From positions 2,108,001 to 2,172,000 of the forward strand of contig OZ244805.1 in assembly GCA_965220095.1 (NCBI GenBank): a DNA stretch of 64,000 nt, in the 5' to 3' direction. The translations under genes were made by a program, and so were the position numbers. This DNA comes from Bin87 sp965220095. Lineage in GTDB: Bacteria; Chloroflexota; Dehalococcoidia; Lucifugimonadales; UBA3495. Every line of letters begins with the position of its first letter. The first letter of the stretch is position 1. The notes beneath the pieces are model-generated. The model made no database searches and was not told the origin of the DNA. It was given only the letters and a program-made list of their open reading frames with translations. Below, piece by piece: positions 53,346 through 61,540 of this stretch.

Positions 53346-54518
53346 ATGGCGCGTTTCGTATTTGCTTTTTTGATTCTTGGCATAGCTATGGCCGCAATAG
53401 CGTGCGGCGGATCAAGCCCGCCGGCCGCCGAACCGACGGCAGCGCCGGTGGCTACCGCAGCATCGGTTAGTCCCACCGCTGCGCCCGCCGCCGATACTAC
53501 CGCGGCGTCAATGTCAGGCGAGACCGAACTGGTTTCGGAAGGCCACGAATTCACGTTCCAGTATGTTTGTGTCAATCGCACCCTGCGCCCCTGCCAGCTG
53601 GTGGACGAATTCATCAAAGGTGTGGAAGAACGCACGGAGGGGCAGGTTACTATCAATCTGAGCTCGTATCCTGAACTGGGCATCAGTGGTTTCGACATGA
53701 TCCGTCTCATCAACGACGGCACCGTGGAATTTGGCGAAATCTACTCGGGATTCGTCGCTGGCGATTTCCCAATTTTCAACATCACCAACATCTGGGGCTT
53801 GGCCGACTCTCCAGAACAGTACCTGGAAATGGTGGCGGCAGTGCAGGAAGACCTGTACCGAATCGTTACTCGTGAGAGCGGCGGACAGGTGGTGTTCCGC
53901 AATTTCTATCCCAGCCAGTATTTCTATAGCAAGCGCCCGCTGAACACCATCGCAGACTATGAGGCGATGAAAACCAGGGTGCATAGCCCCGTGTTGGGAG
54001 ACCTTATCAGCGCGCTGGGCGCCGACGCCCAGACTATGGCTTTCGCCGAGGTATACACTGCGCTGGAACGCGGCATCCTGGACGCCGGAGTGACCGCGGC
54101 GTCAGCCGGCTACGGCCAACGCTGGTATGAGGTAACGAGTCATCTCACCGGCCCCTTCGTTGGTTCCTTTGCCCAAACCTTCATCACCATCAACGGGGAC
54201 ACCTGGGCCGAAATCCCGCCCGACATCCAGCAAATACTGTTGGAAGAAGGACGCAAGCACGAGGAACGCAACTTGGCCGCCGTTTACGTTTGGGACGAAG
54301 AAGCAGTAGGCCAAAACATCGCCGAGGGCATGGTTTACAGTGAGTTCTCACCCGAGATGCACGCAACCCTGAAAGAGGCCGCCATCAACGAAGTGCTGCC
54401 CAAATGGATCGAACGAGCCGGCGGCCCTGAATCCGAAGCAGGTCTGCTCTACAGCGAGCTGATTGCCCCAATCTCCGGCGTAGTTATCAACCCCGACGGG
54501 ACCGCTTCCCGGCAATAA
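53346..54518 (+). CDS. TRAP transporter substrate-binding lipoprotein (DctP family)
   Basis: A 390-residue lipoprotein. The signal peptide ends in AIACGG with the lipidated Cys at about residue 20, and a long Ala/Pro/Thr linker follows. The DctP fold appears in FIKGVEERTEGQVTINLSSYPELG, WGLADSPEQYLEM, MKTRVHSPVLGDLISALGADAQTM and FAQTFITINGDTWAEIPPDIQQIL, with the Arg that binds substrate carboxylate in KTRVHSP. The membrane DctQ/M genes are not nearby, so it works with a transporter encoded elsewhere or is an orphan. Substrate: probably a carboxylate. Confidence 0.85.
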   Translation: MARFVFAFLILGIAMAAIACGGSSPPAAEPTAAPVATAASVSPTAAPAADTTAASMSGETELVSEGHEFTFQYVCVNRTLRPCQLVDEFIKGVEERTEGQVTINLSSYPELGISGFDMIRLINDGTVEFGEIYSGFVAGDFPIFNITNIWGLADSPEQYLEMVAAVQEDLYRIVTRESGGQVVFRNFYPSQYFYSKRPLNTIADYEAMKTRVHSPVLGDLISALGADAQTMAFAEVYTALERGILDAGVTAASAGYGQRWYEVTSHLTGPFVGSFAQTFITINGDTWAEIPPDIQQILLEEGRKHEERNLAAVYVWDEEAVGQNIAEGMVYSEFSPEMHATLKEAAINEVLPKWIERAGGPESEAGLLYSELIAPISGVVINPDGTASRQ

Positions 54519-54548
54519 TCCGCGCGTCAACCCACGGGGACACTTGCC

Positions 54549-54590
54549 TTGCGGGGCGCTGCCAGTTGGTAGCGCCCCGCAACCTTTCTG
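54549..54590 (+). terminator. Terminator-like hairpin after the TRAP gene
   Basis: TTGCGGGGCGCT (54549-54560) pairs perfectly with AGCGCCCCGCAA (54571-54582), 10-nt loop, followed by CCTTTCT, a weak U tract. Confidence 0.7.
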
Positions 54591-54654
54591 AGTGCGTCAG
54601 CAAACGAAGTTGGGCCAGGAGCGCGCCTTCCGTCTCCCAGAGGTGCGGTATCAT

Positions 54655-54745
54655 TAGATTATTCGCTCCCCGCCGGCAACGGGTGGTGTGACTAATTGCC
54701 ATCTCCCGCTGATTCGCGAGCGAAAACGGGGTGGAGCCGATAGCA
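54655..54745 (+). repeat. Degraded duplicate of the 5' part of the DUF4097 gene
   Basis: ATTATTCGCT...GGCAACGG...AACGGGGTGGAG...ATAGCA here parallels GTTATTCGCT...AGCGGTAATGG...AACGGGGTGGAG...ATGGCA in the first ~100 nt of the gene at 54774. Similarity is partial and judged by eye. No open frame is left. Confidence 0.45.
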
Positions 54746-54773
54746 GGGGTGAGCAACTTTCGCGAGGTCCGGT

Positions 54774-55592
54774 ATGACGAAGTTATTCGCTATGTGTTTG
54801 TCCGCAGCGGTAATGGGATTTGTCGTCATCGCCTGCGGATTTGCCAAAGATAACGGGGTGGAGACTATGGCACAGGCGACAGATACGTTTGTCGTTAGCG
54901 GCGTCCCGACGCTGATCATCGAAAATACCAGTGGCCGGGTCGAGGTAATTGGCGGCGGGGACGGCGCAGAGATCCGGGTCGAGGCGGAATTGCGGCGGCC
55001 GGAACGCGTAGATTACCAGGCAACGCAGGACGGAGACACAATACGGATTGCGGCAAAGGAGCTCAAGTCCGGGCAGAGTTGGTGGGCGAAATTACGATTT
55101 CGTAACGGCAGCGCGAGTATTGAAGTTACGGCACCGCACGATACGAATGTGGAAGTCCACAACTCCAATGGGCCCATAACGCTCCGCAACGTGGCCGGAG
55201 ACGTAGAGTTACGTACTTCCAACGGACCTGTCGAGGCTCAGGGCGCGGATGGCAGGTACGACATTCACACGTCTAATGGGAAAATCACGGTCGAGGAGGG
55301 ACTGGGAGAATTCAACCTCCGAACCTTCAATGGGGCTATCCGGTTCCAGGGAGAATTGACTCAAGGGACGGAAAACCGATTCAGAACCTCCAACGGCAGC
55401 ATTACGGCTGCGCTGGCCGGCGAATCGCCCAACGTGCGGGTGAAAGCCACGACGAGCAACGGAGAGATTAACCTTTCCAGAGATATTACCGTGAGCGAGA
55501 TGGCGGGCAAGAACCGCCTTGAGGGAATCATCGGTAACGGCGACGCCAGTCTGGCGCTAACCACTTTCAACGGTTCAATAACGATCGAGTAG
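54774..55592 (+). CDS. DUF4097-type beta-strand repeat lipoprotein
   Basis: A 272-residue protein with a signal peptide ending VVIACG (lipobox). It has a right-handed beta-repeat body made of units such as HNSNGPITLRNVAGDVELRTSNG, HTSNGKITVEEGLG, RTFNGAIRF, RTSNGSITAAL, TTSNGEINLS and TTFNGSITIE. The recurrent SNG/FNG turns are typical of DUF4097 (putative adhesin). Its mature region is exposed outside the membrane; the function is unknown. There is a GAGGT site 5 nt upstream of the ATG. Confidence 0.85.
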   Translation: MTKLFAMCLSAAVMGFVVIACGFAKDNGVETMAQATDTFVVSGVPTLIIENTSGRVEVIGGGDGAEIRVEAELRRPERVDYQATQDGDTIRIAAKELKSGQSWWAKLRFRNGSASIEVTAPHDTNVEVHNSNGPITLRNVAGDVELRTSNGPVEAQGADGRYDIHTSNGKITVEEGLGEFNLRTFNGAIRFQGELTQGTENRFRTSNGSITAALAGESPNVRVKATTSNGEINLSRDITVSEMAGKNRLEGIIGNGDASLALTTFNGSITIE

Positions 55593-55623
55593 GGTTGCGA
55601 TCAGGGTCATTCGATTATCGGCA

Positions 55624-55720
55624 ATGTCATTGCGAGCGCAGCGTGGCAATCTCGTTGGCGTCCTTCGACAGGCTCAGGATGAGCGAGATTGCCACGTCGC
55701 TTCGCTCCTCGCAATGACAT
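55624..55720. repeat. 97-bp palindromic intergenic repeat
   Basis: ATGTCATTGCGAG (55624-55636) is the reverse complement of CTCGCAATGACAT (55708-55720), and GCAATCTCG pairs with CGAGATTGC further in. The loop holds TTCGACAGGCTCAGGATGAG. Half of this unit recurs at 44408-44440, and the loop sequence resembles the 22-bp addition within IS copies B, C and D. Confidence 0.75.
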
Positions 55721-55824
55721 TAAGGGACAATCGAAAGACCCTGGGGTTGCGATGGTGGTGACTCAGTTTGAAATGGGGTATCAGGAATTTTGATAGTAGC
55801 AGGTCCCCGGCACCCCCAACGTAA

Positions 55825-56901
55825 TCACGGCACAATCAGCCTACCAACCGAGCGGTAACCGCAGTCGCGGCAACGGTAACGCTGCCGTCCAGCAGCGTCC
55901 CTGCCATCCTTCGGCATCCAGCGCGAACCGCAGCTCCTGCACACAACATCCTCCCTCACGGCGCGGTCACGCCCCCAATGCCGGACCGACGAAACGCCCA
56001 AATCACCCGGCAATTTACTGCACTGGTAAGGACCTCTCAAACTTTCGGAGCAACCATGCTCAATGATCATCTGGGCCAACTCGCGACGGTTCCAGACATG
56101 ATCCGTCAATCCAGCAGCCACGGCCGGCGTCGTCTGCAACGTGCCGTGCTCCCGACAGAAGTTGTAGTACATAACCAGCACCTGCATCATTGCGGCGTGT
56201 CGCCAAACACGCTTGGAAAACCCGTTAGTCCGTCTGATCAGCCGGCGATTGCTCATCCGCTTCGTGAGGTTTACCCGTTCCACGTGGCTGGTCGAAATCA
56301 ACCACTCCTTCGGGAAACCACTGACCACATGCTTGAACACCTCGACCAGCTCGTTCCCATCATCGTCAGTCCGGTGCGACTTAACCAATTGGGCAAAATC
56401 AATCTCGCCCCCGAAAGCCGCGTCCACAGCATCCAAGTACGGGCCATGCCCGTCGGTAGTCAACTGGACACGAGTCTCCAGACGCCAAGCCAGATCCGCA
56501 ATGAAATACTCCGCGTCCTCAGAGCCGCGAGAACCAACGTGACAGGCGACTGTCAGCTTCGTCCCGCGGTCCAAAGCCAGCCAAGTCCAGACATCGCCGG
56601 CGAACTCCGGCGGCGAACTGGCAGTGTCAACTCGCTTGGCTTTGACGTACACGTAGCTCCAAAGTTCATCAGCCTGCAAAGACACTAAGCTCAAATCCCG
56701 CACATACCGATCATGGAAGTCGGCACAGGCCGCCGCCGCCCGGTCCAGCCAGCCGTACACCGTGTTGAGAGCAACTTCGGAAAGTCGACCAGTACCACGG
56801 CACGAGTTGCCCTCCACCAAGCAGTGCAACAGCAAACCCAAGCGCTCAACGTCCAGCTGGTTGCTCAACGCCGCCCTCTCAGGAGCTGGCGCAACCACCA
56901 A
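55825..56901 (-). CDS. IS1-like DDE transposase with a C-terminal zinc ribbon
   Basis: A 358-residue protein. A catalytic core of IS1 type is seen: SLQADELWSYVYVK (first Asp), QLTTDGHGPYLDAV (second Asp), and SHVERVNLTKRMSNRRLIRRT with the Glu. A Zn ribbon, CRSCGSRWMPKDG...RYRCRDCG, lies at the very C-terminus; IS1 proteins normally carry such ribbons at the N-terminus (InsA). No terminal inverted repeats were found around it, so element boundaries are not set. It may be an IS missing its ends or a domesticated transposase. Confidence 0.7.
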   Translation of the reverse strand: MVVAPAPERAALSNQLDVERLGLLLHCLVEGNSCRGTGRLSEVALNTVYGWLDRAAAACADFHDRYVRDLSLVSLQADELWSYVYVKAKRVDTASSPPEFAGDVWTWLALDRGTKLTVACHVGSRGSEDAEYFIADLAWRLETRVQLTTDGHGPYLDAVDAAFGGEIDFAQLVKSHRTDDDGNELVEVFKHVVSGFPKEWLISTSHVERVNLTKRMSNRRLIRRTNGFSKRVWRHAAMMQVLVMYYNFCREHGTLQTTPAVAAGLTDHVWNRRELAQMIIEHGCSESLRGPYQCSKLPGDLGVSSVRHWGRDRAVREDVVCRSCGSRWMPKDGRDAAGRQRYRCRDCGYRSVGRLIVP

Positions 56902-57261
56902 ACATCAGAACACTGCAACGACAGCCTATTATTGGCCCACAGCGCGCAGGCGCGTGAGCCAATAACAGTTGCCAAGACCCCACAAAGGGGTTACCATCGC
57001 AAGTGAGCATCTTCGGGGTTTCCGTCCGGGGTGCGTGGTTCGGGGCCGTCGGAGCGTGGTACCTCCGTCGGCCTCTTTGTTATTCCCAAGCAGTCAAAGC
57101 AGAACGGCACAAAGCCGACAATCCGCTTCGTTTCTACTGTCGTCAGTATAATAAAAGTCTACATAATCGGCAACCGATTTAGAGCAAATCGACGCTAGGC
57201 AAACAACCAAATTTCGCCGGCAATCATCGCACTACGCGCCAGTCATACTCCTGCATCACGA
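56902..57261. other. Non-coding stretch with a strong hairpin
   Basis: TTATTGGC (56929-56936) pairs with GCCAATAA (56958-56965) with further pairing of CCCAC/GTGAG and GCGCGC inside. No gene is supportable, and nothing else is recognised up to the promoter at 57262. Confidence 0.5.
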
Positions 57262-57290
57262 TTGACAGGTCTGAATACGTGTGCTAATTA
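57262..57290 (+). promoter_or_regulatory. Putative sigma-70-type promoter of the zinc-ribbon gene
   Basis: TTGACA (57262-57267), 17-nt spacer, TAATTA (57285-57290), followed by an AT-rich stretch. It lies 34 nt before the start codon and is the best consensus promoter in the window. Confidence 0.6.
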
Positions 57291-57323
57291 TTACTATACC
57301 TAAAACCAACAGGAGGCACCCCA

Positions 57324-57518
57324 ATGGCCCGCGTTCTGATCGAAGGCTTCATGTGTGAACGGTGCCATTACCGCTGGGCACCACGTCAAAACGCCAAAAC
57401 AGAGCCCAAAAACTGCCCGAAGTGCTGTTCCCCCTACTGGAACAAGCCTCGCAAAATCAACCTTCCACCCGAAAAGCGAGCAACGTCGCGCACGGTAGAA
57501 ATCGGCTTCGCAGCCTGA
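57324..57518 (+). CDS. Small zinc-ribbon protein
   Basis: A 64-residue protein beginning MARVLIEGFMCERCHYRW, followed by NCPKCCSPYWNKPRK; the two CxxC pairs form a rubredoxin-like zinc ribbon. Short proteins of this kind occur widely in Chloroflexota, often close to restriction or toxin genes; the function is unknown. AGGAGG precedes the ATG by 8 nt. It has its own promoter and terminator. Confidence 0.8.
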   Translation: MARVLIEGFMCERCHYRWAPRQNAKTEPKNCPKCCSPYWNKPRKINLPPEKRATSRTVEIGFAA

Positions 57519-57574
57519 CCCGCTTAACAAACCGCTAATCCGAACCAGAAAATCTCCCAATCCAGCAAACCCAC

Positions 57575-57615
57575 TTCAAACGAGGGCCGGCCAAAACCGC
57601 CGGCCCTCGTTTGAA
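57575..57615 (+). terminator. Strong terminator after the zinc-ribbon gene
   Basis: Perfect 17-bp inverted repeat TTCAAACGAGGGCCGGC (57575-57591) / 57599-57615 with a 7-nt loop; the descending arm ends in a short T run. The A/T symmetry allows it to act in both directions. Confidence 0.85.
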
Positions 57616-57762
57616 TCAGTCGCACCGACAAGACCCGCTGCAGTCGAGCCGACGCTACAATCAGCATTGTAGAACAGTTCCGAACACCCCAGTCACGCCC
57701 AGCAACTCCGCTACACTGTGGCCTAAGCCCGGAACGACCCCAGCGACCACAGGAGCTCCAAG

Positions 57763-60700
57763 ATGCCCATTGCCAACATTCAGGACGCCCTCGAGGTTGA
57801 GCGCAGCTTGCAGGCCATCCTCTCCGCCCCCGACGCCGACGCAACAGCACAGGCCATCCGTACCCTGTTCGTGGAAACCCTCGACTACGAGTACGCCGAC
57901 CGGCTGGTCCCGCTGAACCAAGCCAACACCAACCTGCCGTCCGACGTCAGCCTGTTGGCCAGACGCGACGGCATCAGTGCGCTTTACGTCCCGCTGTACA
58001 ACGCCGACGGCAACCGGATCACCGGAGCAGTGGTGTCCGCCGCCGCCAAGGTCATCGGCGACACCATTGCCGACGAGCCGCTACTGCTGTTCACCAGCCG
58101 CGACCACGACCAACTTCACGTCATCTACCCCGACCTCTCCGGCAACCGCCCCGCGCTGCAAAGGTTGGTGGCACACCGCGACCAACCCAGGCGCACCGTG
58201 GTACAGCAAATCGCCAACCTGTGGCACGACTACGGCGTACTGGGCAAGCCGATGGGCGAAGCCGTGCGCAACGCTTTCAACGTCCAGCCCGTGACCGACG
58301 GGTTCTTCAAAGACTACAAGGCCGCCTACGACGACGCCGTAGCACTGCTGACCGGCCAACTGGGACAAATCGACGCGGAGCAGTTCACGCAGACGCTATT
58401 CAACCGACTGCTGTTCATCCACTTCGTCAGCCGCAAGGGCTGGCTCAAGTTCAACGGCAACACCGACTACCTCAACGCCCTGTGGCAAGACTACCAAGCC
58501 AGCGATGACGAAACCAACTTCTATCGGGCGAGACTACGCTGCCTCTTCTTTGACGGCCTCAACAATCCCGATTCTCGGGACTTGACCAAGGGGTTGAGCC
58601 CGCTCATCGGCGAAGTACCCTTCCTCAACGGCGGCCTGTTCGAGGAAACCGACCTGGACCGCCGCACCGTGAACGCGGTGCCCGACGAGGCCATCACGCC
58701 CCTGCTCACCGACTTGTTCAACCGTTACAACTTCACCGTGATGGAAGCCACTCCGCTGGACACCGAGGTGGCCGTTGACCCGGAGATGCTGGGCAAGCTC
58801 TTTGAGGAAACTGTCAACGAGCGGCACAGCAACGGCGCCTACTACACCCCGCGTCCGGTGGTCGCCTTCATGTGCCGCGAGGCCATCAAGGGCTACCTCA
58901 GTGGCAAGGGCATCGCCGGCCTGAACGACGCCAAAATCGCCGACCTCGTTGACCACCGGAACCCCGACGCCGTCACGCCGCAGCAGGCCCTCGAAGTTGC
59001 GAACGCGGTGTCCGGCATGAAGGCCGTTGATCCCGCCTGCGGCTCCGGCGCGTTCCTGCTGGGGATGCTCCAGGAAATCCTGGCCCTCAACGACAGCCTG
59101 TTCCGGGCCGGCCACACGGCGGAAAGTCTGTACCGTCAAAAGTTGGACATCATCACCAACAACATCTACGGCACGGACAAGGACGCTTTGGCGGTCAGTA
59201 CCGCCATGCTACGCTTGTGGCTCAGCCTAGCCGTCGATTACGACGGGAATGGTACACCACAACCGCTGCCCAACTTAGACCTGAAACTGGTAGCCGGCGA
59301 CTCCATAGCCGGCCCGAACCCGCAACAATTCGACTTCACCCGGGACATAATCGCCAAAAGCGGTCTGCGTGACGACATCGCCGCCTACACCACTGAGCAC
59401 GGCCCGCAGAAGGCGACGCTCAAAGCCAAGGTGGACGCTACCAAGCAACAGCTACGCAGCAGCCTGAGAGGCGCGGCACCCGCCGGCGTGGTGGAATGGC
59501 GCATCGACTTCGCCGATGTGATGCTGAACCGCGGCTTTGACGTGGTGATCGCCAACCCGCCCTACGTGCGGCAGGAACAGATCACACCCAAAACCTACAA
59601 GGACGGCTTGACCAAGCAGTACGCCGATGCCGTTACGCTTCGGTCCGACCTGTACTGCTACTTCTACGCCCGCGGGCTGCAACTGCTGCGCGACGGCGGA
59701 ATGCACGTTTTCGTCTGCTCCAACAGCTGGCTGGACGTAGGCTACGGCGCGAAGTTGCAAGAGCATCTGCTCAAAACCGCTCACGTGCAGGCAATCTACG
59801 AGAGCGCCGTGCAGCGGCAGTTCGCCACCGCCGACATCAACACCGTCATCAGCATCATCCGCAAATCCGACGCCGTTGCCGACGGCTACCTGACCAGGTT
59901 CGTGTCCCTGCGGGCCGAGTTCGACGACGCCCTAGCTGACCCGTCCAGCCGTCGGGAAATCACGCAGACCCGCGCCGGCCTGCGGGCGGCGGGCACCAGC
60001 GGGCGCAAGTTCGTCGGCGACAAGTGGGGCGGCAAGTACCTTCGCGCCCCTGACATCTACCACGCCATACTGAACAACTACGGCGACCGGCTGGTGCGCC
60101 TAGGCGACGTGGCTACGGTGCGCCGTGGTGTAACCACCGGAGCCAACGACTTCTTCTACCTAACGCCGGAACGGATTGCCGAGTTCGGCATCGAGCCGCA
60201 ATACCGCCGTCCGCTGATGACCACGCCGCAAGAATCGCGCAGCATTGCCGTTGACCCAACCCTGCTGCCGAAACGCCTGTTCATGTGCCACGCCAACAAG
60301 GACGAACTGGCCGGCGCGGGCGCGCTGGCGTATATCGAATGGGGCGAGGCGCAGGAGTACCACATCCGTAGCAGCACGGCGTCACGACCTCGATGGTACG
60401 ACTTAGGGGAGCGGGATACGGCGCAACTCGCGATAAACTATGTCATCGACACGACCGCCCGAACGTACTACTTTGAGGACGGCTGTTTGGTCCCGAATGT
60501 GTTTCACACTGCACGGAGCAAGGACAATCTTTCAGTGAAACTTTGCGCGGTCTTGAACTCCACGTTTGCACAACTCATCATCAATCTGACGGGGCGGGGC
60601 AACTTGGGCGGCGGCGCATTGAAGCTGGAGCTTTATGAGTTTGAAAGCCTTACACTGCCCAACCCGCAACTGTTACCAGAAGTGGACGCGCCGGTATTCA

Positions 60701-61023
60701 ACGCCGCGGATTGGGACGTGCTGACACCATCAGCGGCCCGCCGTCGGATTGACGATGCGGTGTTCGACGCGCTGGGTCTGACCGCCGGCGAGCGAAATGC
60801 CGTTTACGAGGGCGTGACCGAGCTGGTACAGAACCGCCGGCGGCGGGCGGGGAACATACAGGGGACGTCATCTTCCGTCGCACAAGATCAGACGGCGGGC
60901 AAGCCGGAGTTTCGGGTGGTCCCGAATCACAGCGGACTTGCCCCTGGCGTTGACGCAGGCAACCTCAAGGGCATCATCCACGATCTGGAAGATGAGGAGT
61001 TTCTGGAGAAACTTACCCCATGA
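57763..61023 (+). CDS. Type IIG-like restriction-modification enzyme with a fused VapB-type antitoxin tail
   Basis: A 1086-residue enzyme; ATG 57763 follows AGGAGC. The N-terminal ~330 residues form an unassigned, probably nuclease-bearing region as in Eco57I-like proteins. Then come ERHSNGAYYTPRPVV, motif I DPACGSGAF (423-431), NIYGTDKD and catalytic NPPY (598-601) of an N6-adenine methylase. Residues ~640-1020 form the target-recognition part, with the PxxxLP-type segment near LTLPNPQLLP. The native family end (LGLTAGERNAVYEGVTELVQ, NRRRRAG) is followed by a linker and ~41 extra residues, KPEFRVVPNHSGLAPGVDAG through LEDEEFLEKL. These match the toxin-neutralising tail of VapB antitoxins. 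The gene overlaps the PIN toxin gene by 4 nt. Confidence 0.8.
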   Translation: MPIANIQDALEVERSLQAILSAPDADATAQAIRTLFVETLDYEYADRLVPLNQANTNLPSDVSLLARRDGISALYVPLYNADGNRITGAVVSAAAKVIGDTIADEPLLLFTSRDHDQLHVIYPDLSGNRPALQRLVAHRDQPRRTVVQQIANLWHDYGVLGKPMGEAVRNAFNVQPVTDGFFKDYKAAYDDAVALLTGQLGQIDAEQFTQTLFNRLLFIHFVSRKGWLKFNGNTDYLNALWQDYQASDDETNFYRARLRCLFFDGLNNPDSRDLTKGLSPLIGEVPFLNGGLFEETDLDRRTVNAVPDEAITPLLTDLFNRYNFTVMEATPLDTEVAVDPEMLGKLFEETVNERHSNGAYYTPRPVVAFMCREAIKGYLSGKGIAGLNDAKIADLVDHRNPDAVTPQQALEVANAVSGMKAVDPACGSGAFLLGMLQEILALNDSLFRAGHTAESLYRQKLDIITNNIYGTDKDALAVSTAMLRLWLSLAVDYDGNGTPQPLPNLDLKLVAGDSIAGPNPQQFDFTRDIIAKSGLRDDIAAYTTEHGPQKATLKAKVDATKQQLRSSLRGAAPAGVVEWRIDFADVMLNRGFDVVIANPPYVRQEQITPKTYKDGLTKQYADAVTLRSDLYCYFYARGLQLLRDGGMHVFVCSNSWLDVGYGAKLQEHLLKTAHVQAIYESAVQRQFATADINTVISIIRKSDAVADGYLTRFVSLRAEFDDALADPSSRREITQTRAGLRAAGTSGRKFVGDKWGGKYLRAPDIYHAILNNYGDRLVRLGDVATVRRGVTTGANDFFYLTPERIAEFGIEPQYRRPLMTTPQESRSIAVDPTLLPKRLFMCHANKDELAGAGALAYIEWGEAQEYHIRSSTASRPRWYDLGERDTAQLAINYVIDTTARTYYFEDGCLVPNVFHTARSKDNLSVKLCAVLNSTFAQLIINLTGRGNLGGGALKLELYEFESLTLPNPQLLPEVDAPVFNAADWDVLTPSAARRRIDDAVFDALGLTAGERNAVYEGVTELVQNRRRRAGNIQGTSSSVAQDQTAGKPEFRVVPNHSGLAPGVDAGNLKGIIHDLEDEEFLEKLTP

Positions 61024-61451
61024 TCATGCCTGATCTTGACCTTTTGATATTCGCCTACAACGACACGAGCGAATTCCATCAAGAAGCGGGAGCATGGTGG
61101 GCAGAACTGGTCAACGGTACGGAAACTGTCGGGATGCCGTGGCAGGTATCCAACGGGTTTGTCAGACAGATGGCAAACCCCAGAGTGGTGGAGAGGCCCT
61201 GGACTCCAGCCGAAGCAACCAGAGTGGTCGCGGAATGGTTCGGCAGTAACCACATCGTGGCTCTCGACCCGGGCCCGCGCTACTTGGACATTCTCGAACG
61301 AATCCTTGCCACAACGGGAGCCACCACGAGACTGGTCACGGATGCCACCATCGCCGCGCTGGCGATGGAAAACGGTGCCGAGGTGCATACCTACAACGCC
61401 CGGGATTTCCAACGGTTTCCGGGGTTGATGTGGCGGAACCCGCTCTGGTGA
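61020..61451 (+). CDS. PIN-domain toxin (VapC family)
   Basis: A 143-residue PIN protein of the subgroup common in mycobacterial VapC sets: PDLDLLIFAYNDTSEFHQEA start with the first Asp, QVSNGFVRQMANPRV, LVTDATIAALAMENGAEVHT with the conserved Asp, and the closing FQRFPGLMWRNPL. The last canonical Asp position is Asn (TYNARDF). Start overlaps the restriction-modification stop (ATGA), as vapB normally overlaps vapC. No separate antitoxin gene exists; the tail of the upstream enzyme takes its place. Confidence 0.8.
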   Translation: MIMPDLDLLIFAYNDTSEFHQEAGAWWAELVNGTETVGMPWQVSNGFVRQMANPRVVERPWTPAEATRVVAEWFGSNHIVALDPGPRYLDILERILATTGATTRLVTDATIAALAMENGAEVHTYNARDFQRFPGLMWRNPLW

Positions 61452-61454
61452 TGC

Positions 61455-61540
61455 CGCCGGATTGCGACGGGCTACGACTGACGGCCGGCGAGAGCGAAGC
61501 GGTGTATTCTGGAGTCGCCGATCACACGGAGGATACGAAA
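61455..61540 (+). repeat. Second copy of the restriction-modification gene end
   Basis: GACGGGCTACGACTGACGGCCGGCGAG onward encodes LTAGESEAVYSGV, matching LTAGERNAVYEGV near residue 1007 of the upstream enzyme. It lies between the PIN gene and the HEPN-motif gene, in frame with the latter, and ends in the GGAGGAT that serves as ribosome-binding site. Confidence 0.75.

Noticed and set aside
57763..61023. Calling the 1086-residue methylase PglX of a BREX system
   Set aside because: The NPPY methylase resembles PglX, but no PglZ, BrxC, BrxL or BrxA/B gene is nearby and the size and layout fit Eco57I-like single-chain enzymes.
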